Of a DNA stretch of 64,000 nt, positions 1-8,142 are shown piece after piece (positions within the stretch are counted from its first letter, which is position 1; the number at the start of each line of letters is the position of its first letter). Made by a program: the position numbers and the translations under genes. The stretch spans positions 3,038,001 to 3,102,000 of the forward strand of contig NZ_CP187555.1 in NCBI RefSeq assembly GCF_049860805.1, written 5' to 3'. This stretch comes from Parabacteroides sp900760525. Its GTDB lineage: Bacteria > Bacteroidota > Bacteroidia > Bacteroidales > Tannerellaceae. The notes below the pieces were generated by a model. That model ran no database searches, was not told where the DNA came from, and saw nothing but the letters and a program-made list of their open reading frames with translations.

Positions 1-1346
1 GCCGTTCCATCACTTATAACTTCACGGCTCCAAAAGGCCCTGTTATATGCAACTTCGATCCGAAACAAATGCAAAAGGTATTCTATAACCTGCTTTCCAA
101 TGCCTTCAAATATACCAAATCGAATGCAACCGTTGAAATGATATTAGAGAACAAAGAGGATGAAGTTATTATTAAAGTAATCGATAACGGTATCGGTATC
201 AGCAAAGAGGATATAGATAAGATATTCGACCGCTTCTATCAGGCGGAAAACGGCATTTCGAATATCACCAAGACCCCCAGCACGGGTATCGGGCTTTCAT
301 TGACCAAAAATATTATCGAGTTGCACCACGGGACGATACTGGTGGAAAGTACGCCGGGCTACGGTAGTATTTTCATTGTCCGTCTCCAGAAAGGCTCTGC
401 TCATTTCACCGAAGAGGAACGGACAGAAGGTCGGCAGGAAAAGCTACCTGAAAACCTGATTCCCGACACGGTCGCCTTCACAGACCACATGGAAGAATTT
501 TCCGATACCGAACAAAAGGAGGTGTTGATCAAAGGAGACGATTCACCCCGCACGATCCTGCTGGTCGAAGACAATGAAGAACTGCTTCAGATCCTAGCCT
601 CCCTGTTCTCGCCGATCTACCGCGTCTTGTTGGCACGAGACGGTAAGGAAGGGTTGGAAAAGGCACGCGAGGAACGGCCGGATATTATCGTGAGCGACGT
701 CATGATGCCGGAAATGTCCGGTACAGAGATGTGCTTGAAGATCAAAAATGATTTTGATGTATGCCACATCCCGGTCGTCCTGCTTACAGCACTCACTTCC
801 GCCGAGCAAAACATCGAAGGGTTGCAGCGGGGCGCCGACGACTATATCAATAAGCCGTTCAATGCCAAGGTACTGTTGGCACGCTGCAATAACCTGGTCC
901 GCAACCGTATTATCCTGCAAAAGAAATTCAGCCAGCAGAAGGATTTCGACGCACAATCGCTGGCAAGCAACCCGATCGACCAGAAATTCCTCGATACGGT
1001 CAACTCGATCATTGAAAAGAACTTAGATAATATCGACTTCGACATGAATATGATGGCACGTGAACTGGGACTCAGCCGCAGCTCGTTGTATGCCAAATTC
1101 AAGGCGCTAACCGGCATGACGCCCAACGACTTTGTCCTCAGCTGCAAGCTGAAGCGAGCCGCAGCTATGTTGACCGGTAACCCCGATTTACAGATTGCCG
1201 ATATCTCCGACCGGTTAGGCTTCGGCTCTCCGCGTTATTTCACCCGCTGTTTCAAAGCCCAGTTTGAAATTACCCCGGCAGAATACAGGAAAAAGTCCGA
1301 GAAAGAAAAGGAGGGAGAGAAAAAAGAAGAAAAAGGGGAAGCATAA
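1..1346 (+). CDS. Hybrid two-component system regulator (HTCS), C-terminal part
   Basis: The gene enters from outside the window, since the frame is open from base 3; the first internal Met is at 69. What is visible is the end of a sensor kinase: an N box (NLLSNAFKYT), a G1 box (DNGIGI) and a G2 box (STGIGLSLTK). A receiver domain follows, with the acidic stretch LLVEDNEE and the phospho-acceptor Asp in VSDVMMPEMSG, then a C-terminal AraC-type helix-turn-helix (LGLSRSSLYAKFKALTGMTP). This order is that of the Bacteroidales HTCS proteins, inner-membrane proteins that sense a glycan fragment in the periplasm and switch on a neighbouring PUL. The sensor part lies upstream and cannot be judged. 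By position it probably controls the lyase/sulfatase PUL to the right. That is inference. The tail is Lys/Glu rich and looks disordered. Confidence 0.93.
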   Translation, partial: RSITYNFTAPKGPVICNFDPKQMQKVFYNLLSNAFKYTKSNATVEMILENKEDEVIIKVIDNGIGISKEDIDKIFDRFYQAENGISNITKTPSTGIGLSLTKNIIELHHGTILVESTPGYGSIFIVRLQKGSAHFTEEERTEGRQEKLPENLIPDTVAFTDHMEEFSDTEQKEVLIKGDDSPRTILLVEDNEELLQILASLFSPIYRVLLARDGKEGLEKAREERPDIIVSDVMMPEMSGTEMCLKIKNDFDVCHIPVVLLTALTSAEQNIEGLQRGADDYINKPFNAKVLLARCNNLVRNRIILQKKFSQQKDFDAQSLASNPIDQKFLDTVNSIIEKNLDNIDFDMNMMARELGLSRSSLYAKFKALTGMTPNDFVLSCKLKRAAAMLTGNPDLQIADISDRLGFGSPRYFTRCFKAQFEITPAEYRKKSEKEKEGEKKEEKGEA

Positions 1347-1382
1347 GGCTACGAAACGTCTGTTTCCATCATAAAAGCCTCG

Positions 1383-1531
1383 TTGCGCATGCGCAAAAGG
1401 ACATTTTATTAAGGTAATGACCAGTTGCGCACGCGCGAAAAGGTATTTTAATCTCAAAACGACGAATTGCGCATGCGCGACAGGTCTTATTCTAAGAAAA
1501 ACAACGTATCGTACACGCTACGGGACATTTT
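1383..1531. repeat. Palindrome array with 42-bp period
   Basis: Three copies of TTGCGCAYGCGCnAAAGG-like sequence begin at 1383, 1425 and 1467, exactly 42 bp apart. Each contains GCGCATGCGC or a close variant, a near-perfect palindrome. A degenerate fourth copy (about 17 of 25 positions) lies at 1507-1531. The 24 bp between palindromes are AT-rich and less conserved. The array fills the gap between two convergent genes and no terminator of ordinary type is obvious there. Each palindrome could fold as a short hairpin. It is compared with the other phased arrays under findings. Confidence 0.75.
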
Positions 1532-1532
1532 G

Positions 1533-2432
1533 TCATTTAAACACTTGAGTCATCGGGCGACCGATCCAAACCTGCGGTTGTTTCAACCCGAAGATATAAG
1601 CGATTGTCGAAGCACAGTCGAACTGCATCATGCTTTCTTCAAATTCATATCCTTTCTTGATCCCCTTACCGGAAATAATAAAGGCTGTTTCCATCTCTTC
1701 CATTGTCTTGCCGCCGTGTCCTTTTTTGATGCCGCCATGATCGGCTGTCACGATAAAGATCGTCTCATCCAGCATACCTGCATCCTTAACCGCCTGGATG
1801 ATCTGGCCGACATAACCGTCAAGTTCTTTCAACTTTTCATAATAGGCAGGCGTGTCATGTCCTTCCGCATGGCCGACATGGTCCGGTTCGTCAAAAACGA
1901 TATTCACCAAGGCAGGACGTGCACTCTTGATATAATCGACCGCACATTTGGTAGTGGCAGGATTCTGTGGCTTTTCCGTGATATTTTTATCATAGCTCAA
2001 AGCCAACGTATCGACAACATAACGGATTCCCGCCCATTCGCAAATACAGCCGATTTCGGCTTTCGGATCGGATTCACGGAGCAAACTGAATACGGTCGGG
2101 AAAATGCCATTCTTATTCACCACTCGCGAGGGCAATTCCGGGGTTTGCGATCCCCATTCCGTATACCCGTGAAGTTCCGGTCCCGCTCCCATATACATAG
2201 AAGCCCAGTTCACGGCACTGGAAGATGGAAGGACCGAACGTTTTTTCAACGTATAAGATCCTTCGGCCATCAGCCTCTTCACATTCGGCATATCGGCCTT
2301 GTCCACACTATAAGCGCCCCAGCCGTCCAGCCCGATCAAAACTACATGTTTGGCTTTCCATTTGGCAGCCATCGAAGCATCGGCAAACAACATCAGAAAT
2401 GCCAATGCAAAAATCAATTTTCCTATTTTCAT
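1533..2432 (-). CDS. Alkaline phosphatase superfamily protein (type I phosphodiesterase/nucleotide pyrophosphatase-like), secreted
   Basis: 299 residues with an N-terminal signal peptide ending near SMAA. The alkaline phosphatase superfamily metal ligands are visible: Asp36 in VLIGLDGWG, Asp184 and His188 in DEPDHVGH, Asp231-His232 in TADHGG, and His239. The nucleophile should be one of the serines at 70-72 (LPSSSAVNW). The fold hydrolyses phosphate or phosphodiester (rarely sulfate) esters with two metal ions. The substrate cannot be read from the sequence. It is short for a nucleotide pyrophosphatase but close to small Bacteroidales homologues. It runs in the same direction as the GH88 gene and lies 74 bp downstream of it. 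It has its own -7 box, so it need not be co-transcribed. A role in trimming a decorated glycan or recovering phosphate is inference. Confidence 0.82.
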   Translation of the reverse strand: MKIGKLIFALAFLMLFADASMAAKWKAKHVVLIGLDGWGAYSVDKADMPNVKRLMAEGSYTLKKRSVLPSSSAVNWASMYMGAGPELHGYTEWGSQTPELPSRVVNKNGIFPTVFSLLRESDPKAEIGCICEWAGIRYVVDTLALSYDKNITEKPQNPATTKCAVDYIKSARPALVNIVFDEPDHVGHAEGHDTPAYYEKLKELDGYVGQIIQAVKDAGMLDETIFIVTADHGGIKKGHGGKTMEEMETAFIISGKGIKKGYEFEESMMQFDCASTIAYIFGLKQPQVWIGRPMTQVFK

Positions 2433-2451
2433 ACTATTCTAATTAACGATG

Positions 2452-2459
2452 CAAAGATA
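2452..2459 (-). promoter_or_regulatory. -7 box of the phosphatase-like gene
   Basis: TATCTTTG on the minus strand fits the Bacteroidales TAnnTTTG consensus. It lies 19 bp before the ATG at 2432. No clear -33 TTG is seen. Confidence 0.55.
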
Positions 2460-2506
2460 GTTTACAGGTGTGATATTTAGTCATCTTCGGACAGTTCAAA
2501 TCTCGA

Positions 2507-3718
2507 TTAAATATCTTTTTCAATATCCCGTTTACGTTTTAATGCTTCCAGGTAATAGTAATCGGCATAGTTCAGCGGAACGTCTATTTCGGAATTGTGG
2601 GGAATGCTGCCTACGGAATGCATCAACAGGAAGTTTCCGTTCGTCCCCAAAGCTGCGCGATAAGCCGGAGAAGAAAGTGAGACCATGATACTGTCGGCAT
2701 ACGTTTTATAGCCAGCTGCATCCGGCACATCCATTGTACTAATCTCGTAAAGGGCGGAAGCGATACAGGAAGCCGTCGAAACGTCACGCGGTTCGTTCGG
2801 GATGTTCGGGGCGGACATATCCCAGTAAGGGATCAGGTCTTCAGGCATATTCTTCAGGTTCTTCATCATATTGAAAGTCTTCAGGGCCTGGTCCAGATAT
2901 TTACGATCTTTGGTTTCACGATAGCATACTGTATAGCCATAGATAGCCCATGCCTGCCCGCGGCTCCAAATAGACTCGTCGGCATATCCCTGTGCCGTCT
3001 GGCGATGGCGCACCTGACCATCTTTGACACTATAGTCGATCACATGATAGCAACTTCCATCCGGACGGAAATGCTCCTGCATCGTACGGTCGGCATGAGA
3101 CACGGCAATTTTATAGAAAGAAGAATCACCAGACAAACGCGTTGCTTCGAACATCAGTTCAAGGTTCATCATATTGTCGATGATAACCGGACACTCCCAA
3201 CCCCGTTCGGACTGCCAGCCGCGTTCCACATCCCACGACTGGATAATACCGGCTGCCGGACGGAAACGGGTAGACAATGACTGGGCCGCCTGTACCATCA
3301 CATCCTTATAAGAAGGCGTTCCGGACAACCGCAAACCATTCCCGAAACTGCAATTTATAATAAATCCGATATCATGATGCCAGGTCAGGTTCTTGGCTTC
3401 CTCTATGGCATCCGTATATTTGGCGGCCAACGGCATCAACGTACTGTCACCCGTCAATTCATATAAATACCAGACTGATCCGGGGAAAAAGCCGCTCCGC
3501 CAATCCGCATAACTGCAATAGTAGACGGAACTGTCCGTCTTCAGCGTTACAGGGTTCAGGCATTTCCCACTCGCTTCAATCACACCGATCTCATTTCCTA
3601 ATTGTGCACGGGCAAAATCGATATTCTCGTCGATAAAACTTTTTTCCTCTGTTTTAGGGGCACCTGCACAAGATAGCAGAAATGCCGAAAAAGCAAATGC
3701 AATCAAATTTTTCATCAT
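2507..3718 (-). CDS. GH88 unsaturated glucuronyl hydrolase, lipoprotein
   Basis: 403 residues. The N-terminus has a lipobox (FLLSC, Cys17), so the protein should be a periplasmic or surface lipoprotein. The body matches GH88 (alpha/alpha)6 hydrolases: HHDIGF with Asp116 and IIDNMMNLEL with Asp181 correspond to the two catalytic aspartates of the family. SIWSRGQAWAIYGY and the C-terminal NYADYYYLEAL are typical. GH88 enzymes remove the 4,5-unsaturated uronic acid left at the non-reducing end by polysaccharide lyases. It therefore completes the job of the two heparinase-type lyases in this PUL. Length is normal. The start at 3718 gives a full signal peptide; there are two adjacent Met codons and the second is equally possible. 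Confidence 0.93.
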   Translation of the reverse strand: MMKNLIAFAFSAFLLSCAGAPKTEEKSFIDENIDFARAQLGNEIGVIEASGKCLNPVTLKTDSSVYYCSYADWRSGFFPGSVWYLYELTGDSTLMPLAAKYTDAIEEAKNLTWHHDIGFIINCSFGNGLRLSGTPSYKDVMVQAAQSLSTRFRPAAGIIQSWDVERGWQSERGWECPVIIDNMMNLELMFEATRLSGDSSFYKIAVSHADRTMQEHFRPDGSCYHVIDYSVKDGQVRHRQTAQGYADESIWSRGQAWAIYGYTVCYRETKDRKYLDQALKTFNMMKNLKNMPEDLIPYWDMSAPNIPNEPRDVSTASCIASALYEISTMDVPDAAGYKTYADSIMVSLSSPAYRAALGTNGNFLLMHSVGSIPHNSEIDVPLNYADYYYLEALKRKRDIEKDI

Positions 3719-3784
3719 GATTCAATTTTCCATTTAAAATCCAAACAAAGTTGGATAATTCATTAATAATTAACTTTTGTATCT

Positions 3785-3792
3785 TATCTTTG
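3785..3792 (+). promoter_or_regulatory. -7 box for the structured RNA
   Basis: TATCTTTG matches TAnnTTTG on the plus strand. Transcription would start about four bases later, which is exactly where the first long stem of the RNA begins (3797). The -33 region is weak. Confidence 0.55.
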
Positions 3793-3796
3793 TATC

Positions 3797-3905
3797 AGGA
3801 TGTTAAGAGGAAGTAGGCTCTGCAGAGGAGCAACCTACCAGCAATAAACATCCTGACGGTACGCAGTAATGCTACTTGGGGAGGCGGTCACACGCCTCTC
3901 TTTTT
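3797..3905 (+). ncRNA. Structured small RNA of unknown family, with terminator
   Basis: About 109 nt. AGGATGTT at 3797 pairs perfectly with AACATCCT at 3847-3854. Inside this stem GTAGG pairs with CCTAC, and a self-complementary CTCTGCAGAG sits in the loop. The 3' part ends in GAGGCG (3881-3886), a 6-nt loop and CGCCTC (3893-3898), then TCTTTTT, a clear intrinsic terminator. A -7 box is placed to start transcription at the first stem. There is no open reading frame of note and no plus-strand gene follows, so it is not a leader. It does not show the 4.5S SRP, tmRNA or RNase P signatures I know. It could belong to a Bacteroidales RNA family that I cannot name from memory. Confidence 0.7.
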
Positions 3906-3949
3906 GTATTACTGATATCGTCTGATATGGCTAAGAAAACCTGAGCCAA

Positions 3950-4120
3950 AATCCTATGGTAAAACAAACTTTCCACAGCGGACATCAACCAAGTGAGCCG
4001 CAAGTTCCTTTATCAGTCAAACCATGTAATGAGAGTTACAAACTATTTTGAGCGGACTTCAATGCCGCAATAATCATGTAGTATTTCTCTCAAAAGAAAG
4101 TTGTTTTACCTTATAGGATT
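3950..4120 (-). ncRNA. Foldable 3' non-coding region of the IS110-family element (candidate bridge RNA)
   Basis: Arms at 3950-3973 and 4096-4120 are near-perfect reverse complements (AATCCTAT..GGTAAAACAAACTTTC against its partner). Between them lie two smaller hairpins closed by GCGG/CCGC, at 3978-4001 and 4052-4068. Their loops share the sequence TTGAWGTCCGC on the minus strand. IS110-family recombinases are known to use a structured RNA with two guide loops, encoded downstream of the recombinase in the IS1111 group and upstream in the IS110 group. The position here, just after the transposase stop, would fit the IS1111 arrangement. That this is the bridge RNA is inference. Confidence 0.5.
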
Positions 4121-4125
4121 CCATA

Positions 4126-5211
4126 TCATTTGACAACACATGGCACATATTCCTTTTCATGTTTGAGTACATAATATACTCTGTTTACCAGCCGGCGGGC
4201 AATCTTTACAATAGCCTTTTGCGGATTCATACGTTTTCTGTATTCCGTGTAAGCCTGTGTCATGGCCGGGTCTTTTCGGATGGCTATCCAGGCGGCTTCC
4301 ACCAACAGACATCGGAGCATGAAGTGACGACGGGGCGTAATGTCACCCACATTATCGTTATCACCACTGGAGTGACACATGGGAACCAATCCAATGAAAG
4401 AGGCTAAATGCTCCGCATTGCTGAAACGGACTATGTCGTCAATCTCGACCATCAGGGTGGCGGCGGTTGTAACGCCTATACCCGGAACGGATCTCAACAG
4501 ACGTATAGGTTTGTCGAATGGTGCCTTCCGGGATATTTCACGGATGGCACGTGTTTCCTGCAAGAGCATCTTCCTCAAACGGATGAACTGTTCAAGATGA
4601 AGTCCCAGTGTTTTCTTGCCATATTCAGTTGAGAGTTCAAGCGAGTGCAGCCAAGAAAGAAAACGTTTCGACCAGCAGCCTATGGAACAACGGGGAAACT
4701 CTTCAGGAATCTCCACGCCATGAAAACGGAGCAATGACTTGATACGGTTCTTGGCACGTGTGCTGTCCTTTACGATCAGGTTTCTCTGTCTTATCAAAGA
4801 GCGCATTTCCAGGATGTCAGCCCCCGGAACATATATCCCTTCCAACGACCCGGAACGTAGCTCACGAGCGAGCTTGTTACAATCCACCGCATCGGTCTTA
4901 CGTAACTTCTCCTTACTCATGGTCGGAACATCGGCAGGATTGACCACTATGTTGTTGATACCTAAATCCGTTAACTTCTCGTGTATCCAGAAGCCACAGA
5001 AACCAGCTTCATAAACCGAGAAGTAATTGGCTCCCGGATAATTGCTCACTAAATATTTGTGCAACACTTCCGGCTCCGGATCTTGTCTGAATCTCCTCAG
5101 TACGGAATGCTCTGATAAGATCGCTACAGACCAACTCTTCAAGTGGACATCAATTCCTACATAAATATTTTGCCCAATAAAATCTAATGTGTTACTTTGT
5201 ACACGTTTCAT
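4126..5211 (-). CDS. IS110-family transposase (DEDD recombinase)
   Basis: 361 residues. The N-terminal RuvC-like DEDD domain starts with NIYVGIDVHLKSW and contains KLRKTDAVDCNKLARELR. A coiled middle part follows, then the C-terminal transposase_20 domain (LLRSVPGIGVTTAATLMVEI, FIGLVPMCHSSGDN) carrying the conserved serine region. Intact by length. It catalyses cut-out and insertion of the element through a circular intermediate. A minus-strand TAACTTTG (-7 type) lies in the 5' region near 5256-5263, with a palindromic AAGCTATA/TATAGCTT pair around it, possibly for self-regulation. Codon use does not stand out from its neighbours. Confidence 0.93.
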   Translation of the reverse strand: MKRVQSNTLDFIGQNIYVGIDVHLKSWSVAILSEHSVLRRFRQDPEPEVLHKYLVSNYPGANYFSVYEAGFCGFWIHEKLTDLGINNIVVNPADVPTMSKEKLRKTDAVDCNKLARELRSGSLEGIYVPGADILEMRSLIRQRNLIVKDSTRAKNRIKSLLRFHGVEIPEEFPRCSIGCWSKRFLSWLHSLELSTEYGKKTLGLHLEQFIRLRKMLLQETRAIREISRKAPFDKPIRLLRSVPGIGVTTAATLMVEIDDIVRFSNAEHLASFIGLVPMCHSSGDNDNVGDITPRRHFMLRCLLVEAAWIAIRKDPAMTQAYTEYRKRMNPQKAIVKIARRLVNRVYYVLKHEKEYVPCVVK

Positions 5212-5330
5212 AAGCTATATCGTTATTAGTTAATATTGTTTTCCTTATATGCAAAGTTAACTATAATGGTATAGCTTTTTTAGGGCTATCGTATGTTATC
5301 CGTCACTTCCGATTTTAAACATAGGAACTA

Positions 5331-7259
5331 TTATTTTATTGTTGTTATTGTATAAGTATAAGAGCCGGAAAGGGTTTGTTTCTTGACGTTCAACGATACC
5401 CGGTAGATCTGCTCGCCCCAGACATTTGACAGCCGGGGATCGTCCAAGCGGACCGTTTCGACAACCGGTGTAAAGACGCTCTTATTGTAGGTCATCCGGG
5501 CTTTCTCACCGTTCACCTCAACCGTGACTACTCCCGGAACCGAAACATCCACTTTCCCCCAGGTGAGGAAATTGACCTGATTCGGTTTATCCGCCTTGTT
5601 CAAAGAAAACGAATCTTCTATTTTCAGAGAATTCTTTCCCAATTGGTATGAACGAACCCATTTTTTCACATTCGCCTCAGCCGGATAAGCAGTCGCAATA
5701 TTTGCAGAGAAATACATACGCTTCGGATCGAACTTCACATCCGAAGCTTTGTATTTCGCGCCGAACTGCTGAGGCGTACCATTGATCATCGGCAGGTTAT
5801 GATAGTTGCTCTGCATCGTCCAGATAGAATAGCGTTCGGAGCTGAATGTCTGGCGGGTATATGTACCGACCCCGGCATCAATAAAGACAGGCGTTGTATT
5901 TAAGTAAAGGGAGAAGGTTCCTGCATCGTTGTGGTTGTGGCTTTCATTATTATATCCGCCTTTCGTTGCCACGAAAAAGCCATTCTTGTTTGTCATATAG
6001 CAAAACTCAGTTTCCGGATACCAGGAATAAGGAGATGTCTGGTAACCGCTCGTCCTTGCCTTCAGTTCGTCACGCGAAAGCAAAGATTGGAACAAGCGGA
6101 ATGCATCGCCCGAAGGTGCCTCGTTTTGGGCTGAAAGCTTCCTGAGATAGGCAGCATAATCCATCATAAGCGAACTTCCCGTCGCTTTTCCATACCGAAA
6201 GATCAAGTCGGAATCGCCTCCGCCTTTTGCCGATGCATCGGCAAAATTGACCACCCAGCCGTTACCCACATACGAGCGAGCGATATATTCGCCCATGTTC
6301 TTGACAATAGGCTGATCGAAAAGGGAGACTTGTCCTCCGGTTCCGTCAGAAAGCATTTGCAGGTAATCGTACATCTTGCCGGCAGCATGCCCCCAATAAG
6401 AAGGGCCTTCCTCGCATCCGCCGTCCGAATGCGTATAGTTGATGAAATGATCCACAGAGGTCATCGTCCGGTAAACCGCCTTGGCCAGTTTGTCGCGGTC
6501 GTTTTCGAGCAGGAAGAAACATTGCAGCACATTGAAGTTACACCACGGGTTCCAGTTGTTGACTAATCCGCCAGGTTTCAGATGGAAAGCCATCCACCAG
6601 AAATGATCTTCATTCATATATGTATCAAGGATGCGCACCTGCAATTCATGCCGGAGCCGTTTCGCGACCAAAGGATTCACCTGATCTAAAGAGGGCTTCA
6701 GAAAATAATAAATCCAAGACAACTGCGAACCAAGGTTCCCGGCGCCCAAATCGATCACATGCTCTTCGTAGCTTGGGAAACATCCTCTGACTTTCTGCAA
6801 CCCCAAATGAGCCGAGGCTGCCCAACTTGTCATCTCACAAAAGACGAAAACGCCATTGACAATCTGGTCGACAAAACGCCCTTTACCTTCCGCCATCTCT
6901 GCCATGAACAGACTTGCGAGCGCGGTATCGTTCTGACCGAACAGTTTTTGCATGATCGACCGGTTGCCACTACGTCCGAACTCTAAATAGTCCGTAGCCT
7001 TTACGACTTTCCATTCATAATCCAGAAAACTTTCTCCTTTCCGGATATACTCATCTTTATATTCGCCAAGAAACTTATCCCAACCGGCCCGGTCGGAATA
7101 ATCAGGATAGGGCACCCACTTTTGCCCCATTACCAATGCGGATTTTACTTTTTCAAAATCAGCTTCCTTCTGTAGCAAGTTGCGTTTTTCATACGCGTGC
7201 AAGTGTGCGACTGTCCAAAGCAACAGGCACACGATTGTAATGAATCGTTGTGTTCTCAT
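5331..7259 (-). CDS. Heparinase II/III-type polysaccharide lyase (first paralogue)
   Basis: 642 residues with a signal peptide ending near LHAYE, so periplasmic. The N-terminal half is the (alpha/alpha)n toroid with VNNWNPW at 233-239 and GGCEEGPSYWGH at 280-291. The C-terminal half is the beta-sandwich, opened by HNHND at 441-445 and followed by FIDAGVGTYTRQTFSSERY. This is the layout of heparinase II/III superfamily lyases, which cleave uronic-acid glycosidic bonds by beta-elimination and leave an unsaturated uronate for GH88. I cannot assign a PL family number. The gene at 13355 is a paralogue of the same length with matching motifs (FSSERYSIWTMQS in both). It is transcribed away from susC, from the other side of the invertible segment, and its leader resembles the susC leader. 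Confidence 0.87.
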   Translation of the reverse strand: MRTQRFITIVCLLLWTVAHLHAYEKRNLLQKEADFEKVKSALVMGQKWVPYPDYSDRAGWDKFLGEYKDEYIRKGESFLDYEWKVVKATDYLEFGRSGNRSIMQKLFGQNDTALASLFMAEMAEGKGRFVDQIVNGVFVFCEMTSWAASAHLGLQKVRGCFPSYEEHVIDLGAGNLGSQLSWIYYFLKPSLDQVNPLVAKRLRHELQVRILDTYMNEDHFWWMAFHLKPGGLVNNWNPWCNFNVLQCFFLLENDRDKLAKAVYRTMTSVDHFINYTHSDGGCEEGPSYWGHAAGKMYDYLQMLSDGTGGQVSLFDQPIVKNMGEYIARSYVGNGWVVNFADASAKGGGDSDLIFRYGKATGSSLMMDYAAYLRKLSAQNEAPSGDAFRLFQSLLSRDELKARTSGYQTSPYSWYPETEFCYMTNKNGFFVATKGGYNNESHNHNDAGTFSLYLNTTPVFIDAGVGTYTRQTFSSERYSIWTMQSNYHNLPMINGTPQQFGAKYKASDVKFDPKRMYFSANIATAYPAEANVKKWVRSYQLGKNSLKIEDSFSLNKADKPNQVNFLTWGKVDVSVPGVVTVEVNGEKARMTYNKSVFTPVVETVRLDDPRLSNVWGEQIYRVSLNVKKQTLSGSYTYTITTIK

Positions 7260-7376
7260 AGGTATTATTTTTCAATATCACAAAAATAGAGTTCCCCTTA
7301 ATGAGAAAGAGACATATTCATCCAATTCATGTGCACAGATTGTCCAAAAGCAAAGATTTAAGAAGTTTCCTGCCAC

Positions 7377-7400
7377 ATAATAATTCTCATTTCCCTAAAT
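7377..7400 (-). promoter_or_regulatory. Leader motif shared with the susC leader
   Basis: Read on the minus strand, 24 bases here match 8226-8249 (plus) with one difference; the core is AAATGAGAATTATTAT. The two lie outside the invertible segment on opposite sides, so each of the two divergent transcripts would carry it in its 5' leader. The function is unknown. Confidence 0.6.
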
Positions 7401-7540
7401 TGACACCTTGTATTTTTCTATACGTACTTTTTTCAAAAGAGTATTTTTATCGTAGTTCTTCAAGAACTATGGTACTTCGTCATCCTTTACGATCCAATAT
7501 AGGCAAAAGGCGAGGGCGGATATCTATATAGTTTTTGCTG

Positions 7541-7960
7541 GATTCTCTATCACTCTATCACACCTTGCTTTATAAACATTGATAAACATAACGTACAAGG
7601 TGTGACAGATACCGGATTCATCTATCACACCTGTGTCACACATCTATCACACCCTATCTATGTTTTGGTGATATATATAGTCTTTTCTTGTACAATAGGC
7701 GCCTTAATTACAACATATTAGTATGAAATAATTCTGGACATCCGGGTGTAGCCGTCCCGAACATCCGGATGTAGAGAGCGGCAAGATCCGGGTGTAGAAA
7801 GCCGGAAGATGGGCGTGTTTTTGAACATTTCTGCTTATTTTCCTCTCTTTTCCTGCTTGCTTTCTGCAATAAAACACCTTATGTTGACAAAATAATCTTC
7901 GCGCAAATACGTATCGGTTTCAATGTCAAATGGTGATACAGGTGTGACAGAGGTGTGATA
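7541..7960. repeat. Dispersed intergenic repeat R1, copy 1
   Basis: About 420 bp closely resembling 60955-61420. The core (7640-7960) is in the same orientation as in copy 2. A flanking arm of about 90 bp (7541-7628, TATCACACCTTG...CAAGGTGTGA) is on the left here but appears inverted on the right of copy 2. GTGTGAYAGA-type motifs are clustered in both arms. Compared with copy 2, copy 1 lacks about 40 bp near 7916. No convincing gene lies in it. Confidence 0.75.
7738..7829. repeat. Palindrome array with 23-bp period (inside R1)
   Basis: Four units start at 7738, 7761, 7784 and 7807, exactly 23 bp apart. The second contains the perfect palindrome ACATCCGGATGT; the others are variants (ACATCCGGGTGT, AGATCCGGGTGT, AGATGGGCGTGT). 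Linkers are GC-rich (for example AGAGAGCGGCA). The same array, with the same period, is in R1 copy 2 from 61070. Confidence 0.75.
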
Positions 7961-8134
7961 CATAAATTCTAAACAAACATATTGCTTATTAAGCCTAATT
8001 TATATGTTATATAAAATATGCAAACCACAACACATTAATATATAAAGACTTAACGTATTGCTAAAAACTCACTGCTGGAAGATTAGTGCATATCAAATGG
8101 ATAAAATTATACATCCATGCATATTATTAACATC

Positions 8135-8142
8135 TAAATTTG
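8135..8142 (+). promoter_or_regulatory. -7 box driving susC, inside the invertible segment
   Basis: TAAATTTG matches TAnnTTTG. Start of transcription is predicted near 8146, giving a leader of about 130 nt that includes the right inverted repeat. No good -33 TTG is present, so an activator may be needed. Confidence 0.6.

Larger units (their letters stand above)
3916..5299 (-). mobile_element. IS110-family insertion sequence (boundaries tentative)
   Basis: A single transposase gene (4126-5211, minus) with about 200 bp of non-coding DNA on its 3' side and a short 5' side. The outermost similarity is a direct repeat TATCGTnTGnTAT at 3916-3928 and 5287-5299 (two mismatches). This could mark the recombined ends, because IS110 elements lack ordinary terminal inverted repeats. 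On that reading the element is about 1.38 kb, normal for the family. It separates the GH88 gene and the small RNA from the first lyase gene. The exact ends need an empty-site comparison. Confidence 0.6.

Noticed and set aside
1383..1531. CRISPR array
   Set aside because: The spacing is regular, but repeats are short, degenerate palindromes, spacers are not unique in the CRISPR sense and no cas gene is near. The same holds for the 22-bp arrays.
1467..2480. A 337-codon plus-strand frame opposite the phosphatase-like gene
   Set aside because: It is antisense to a gene with a full set of metal-binding motifs; the translation has no domain.
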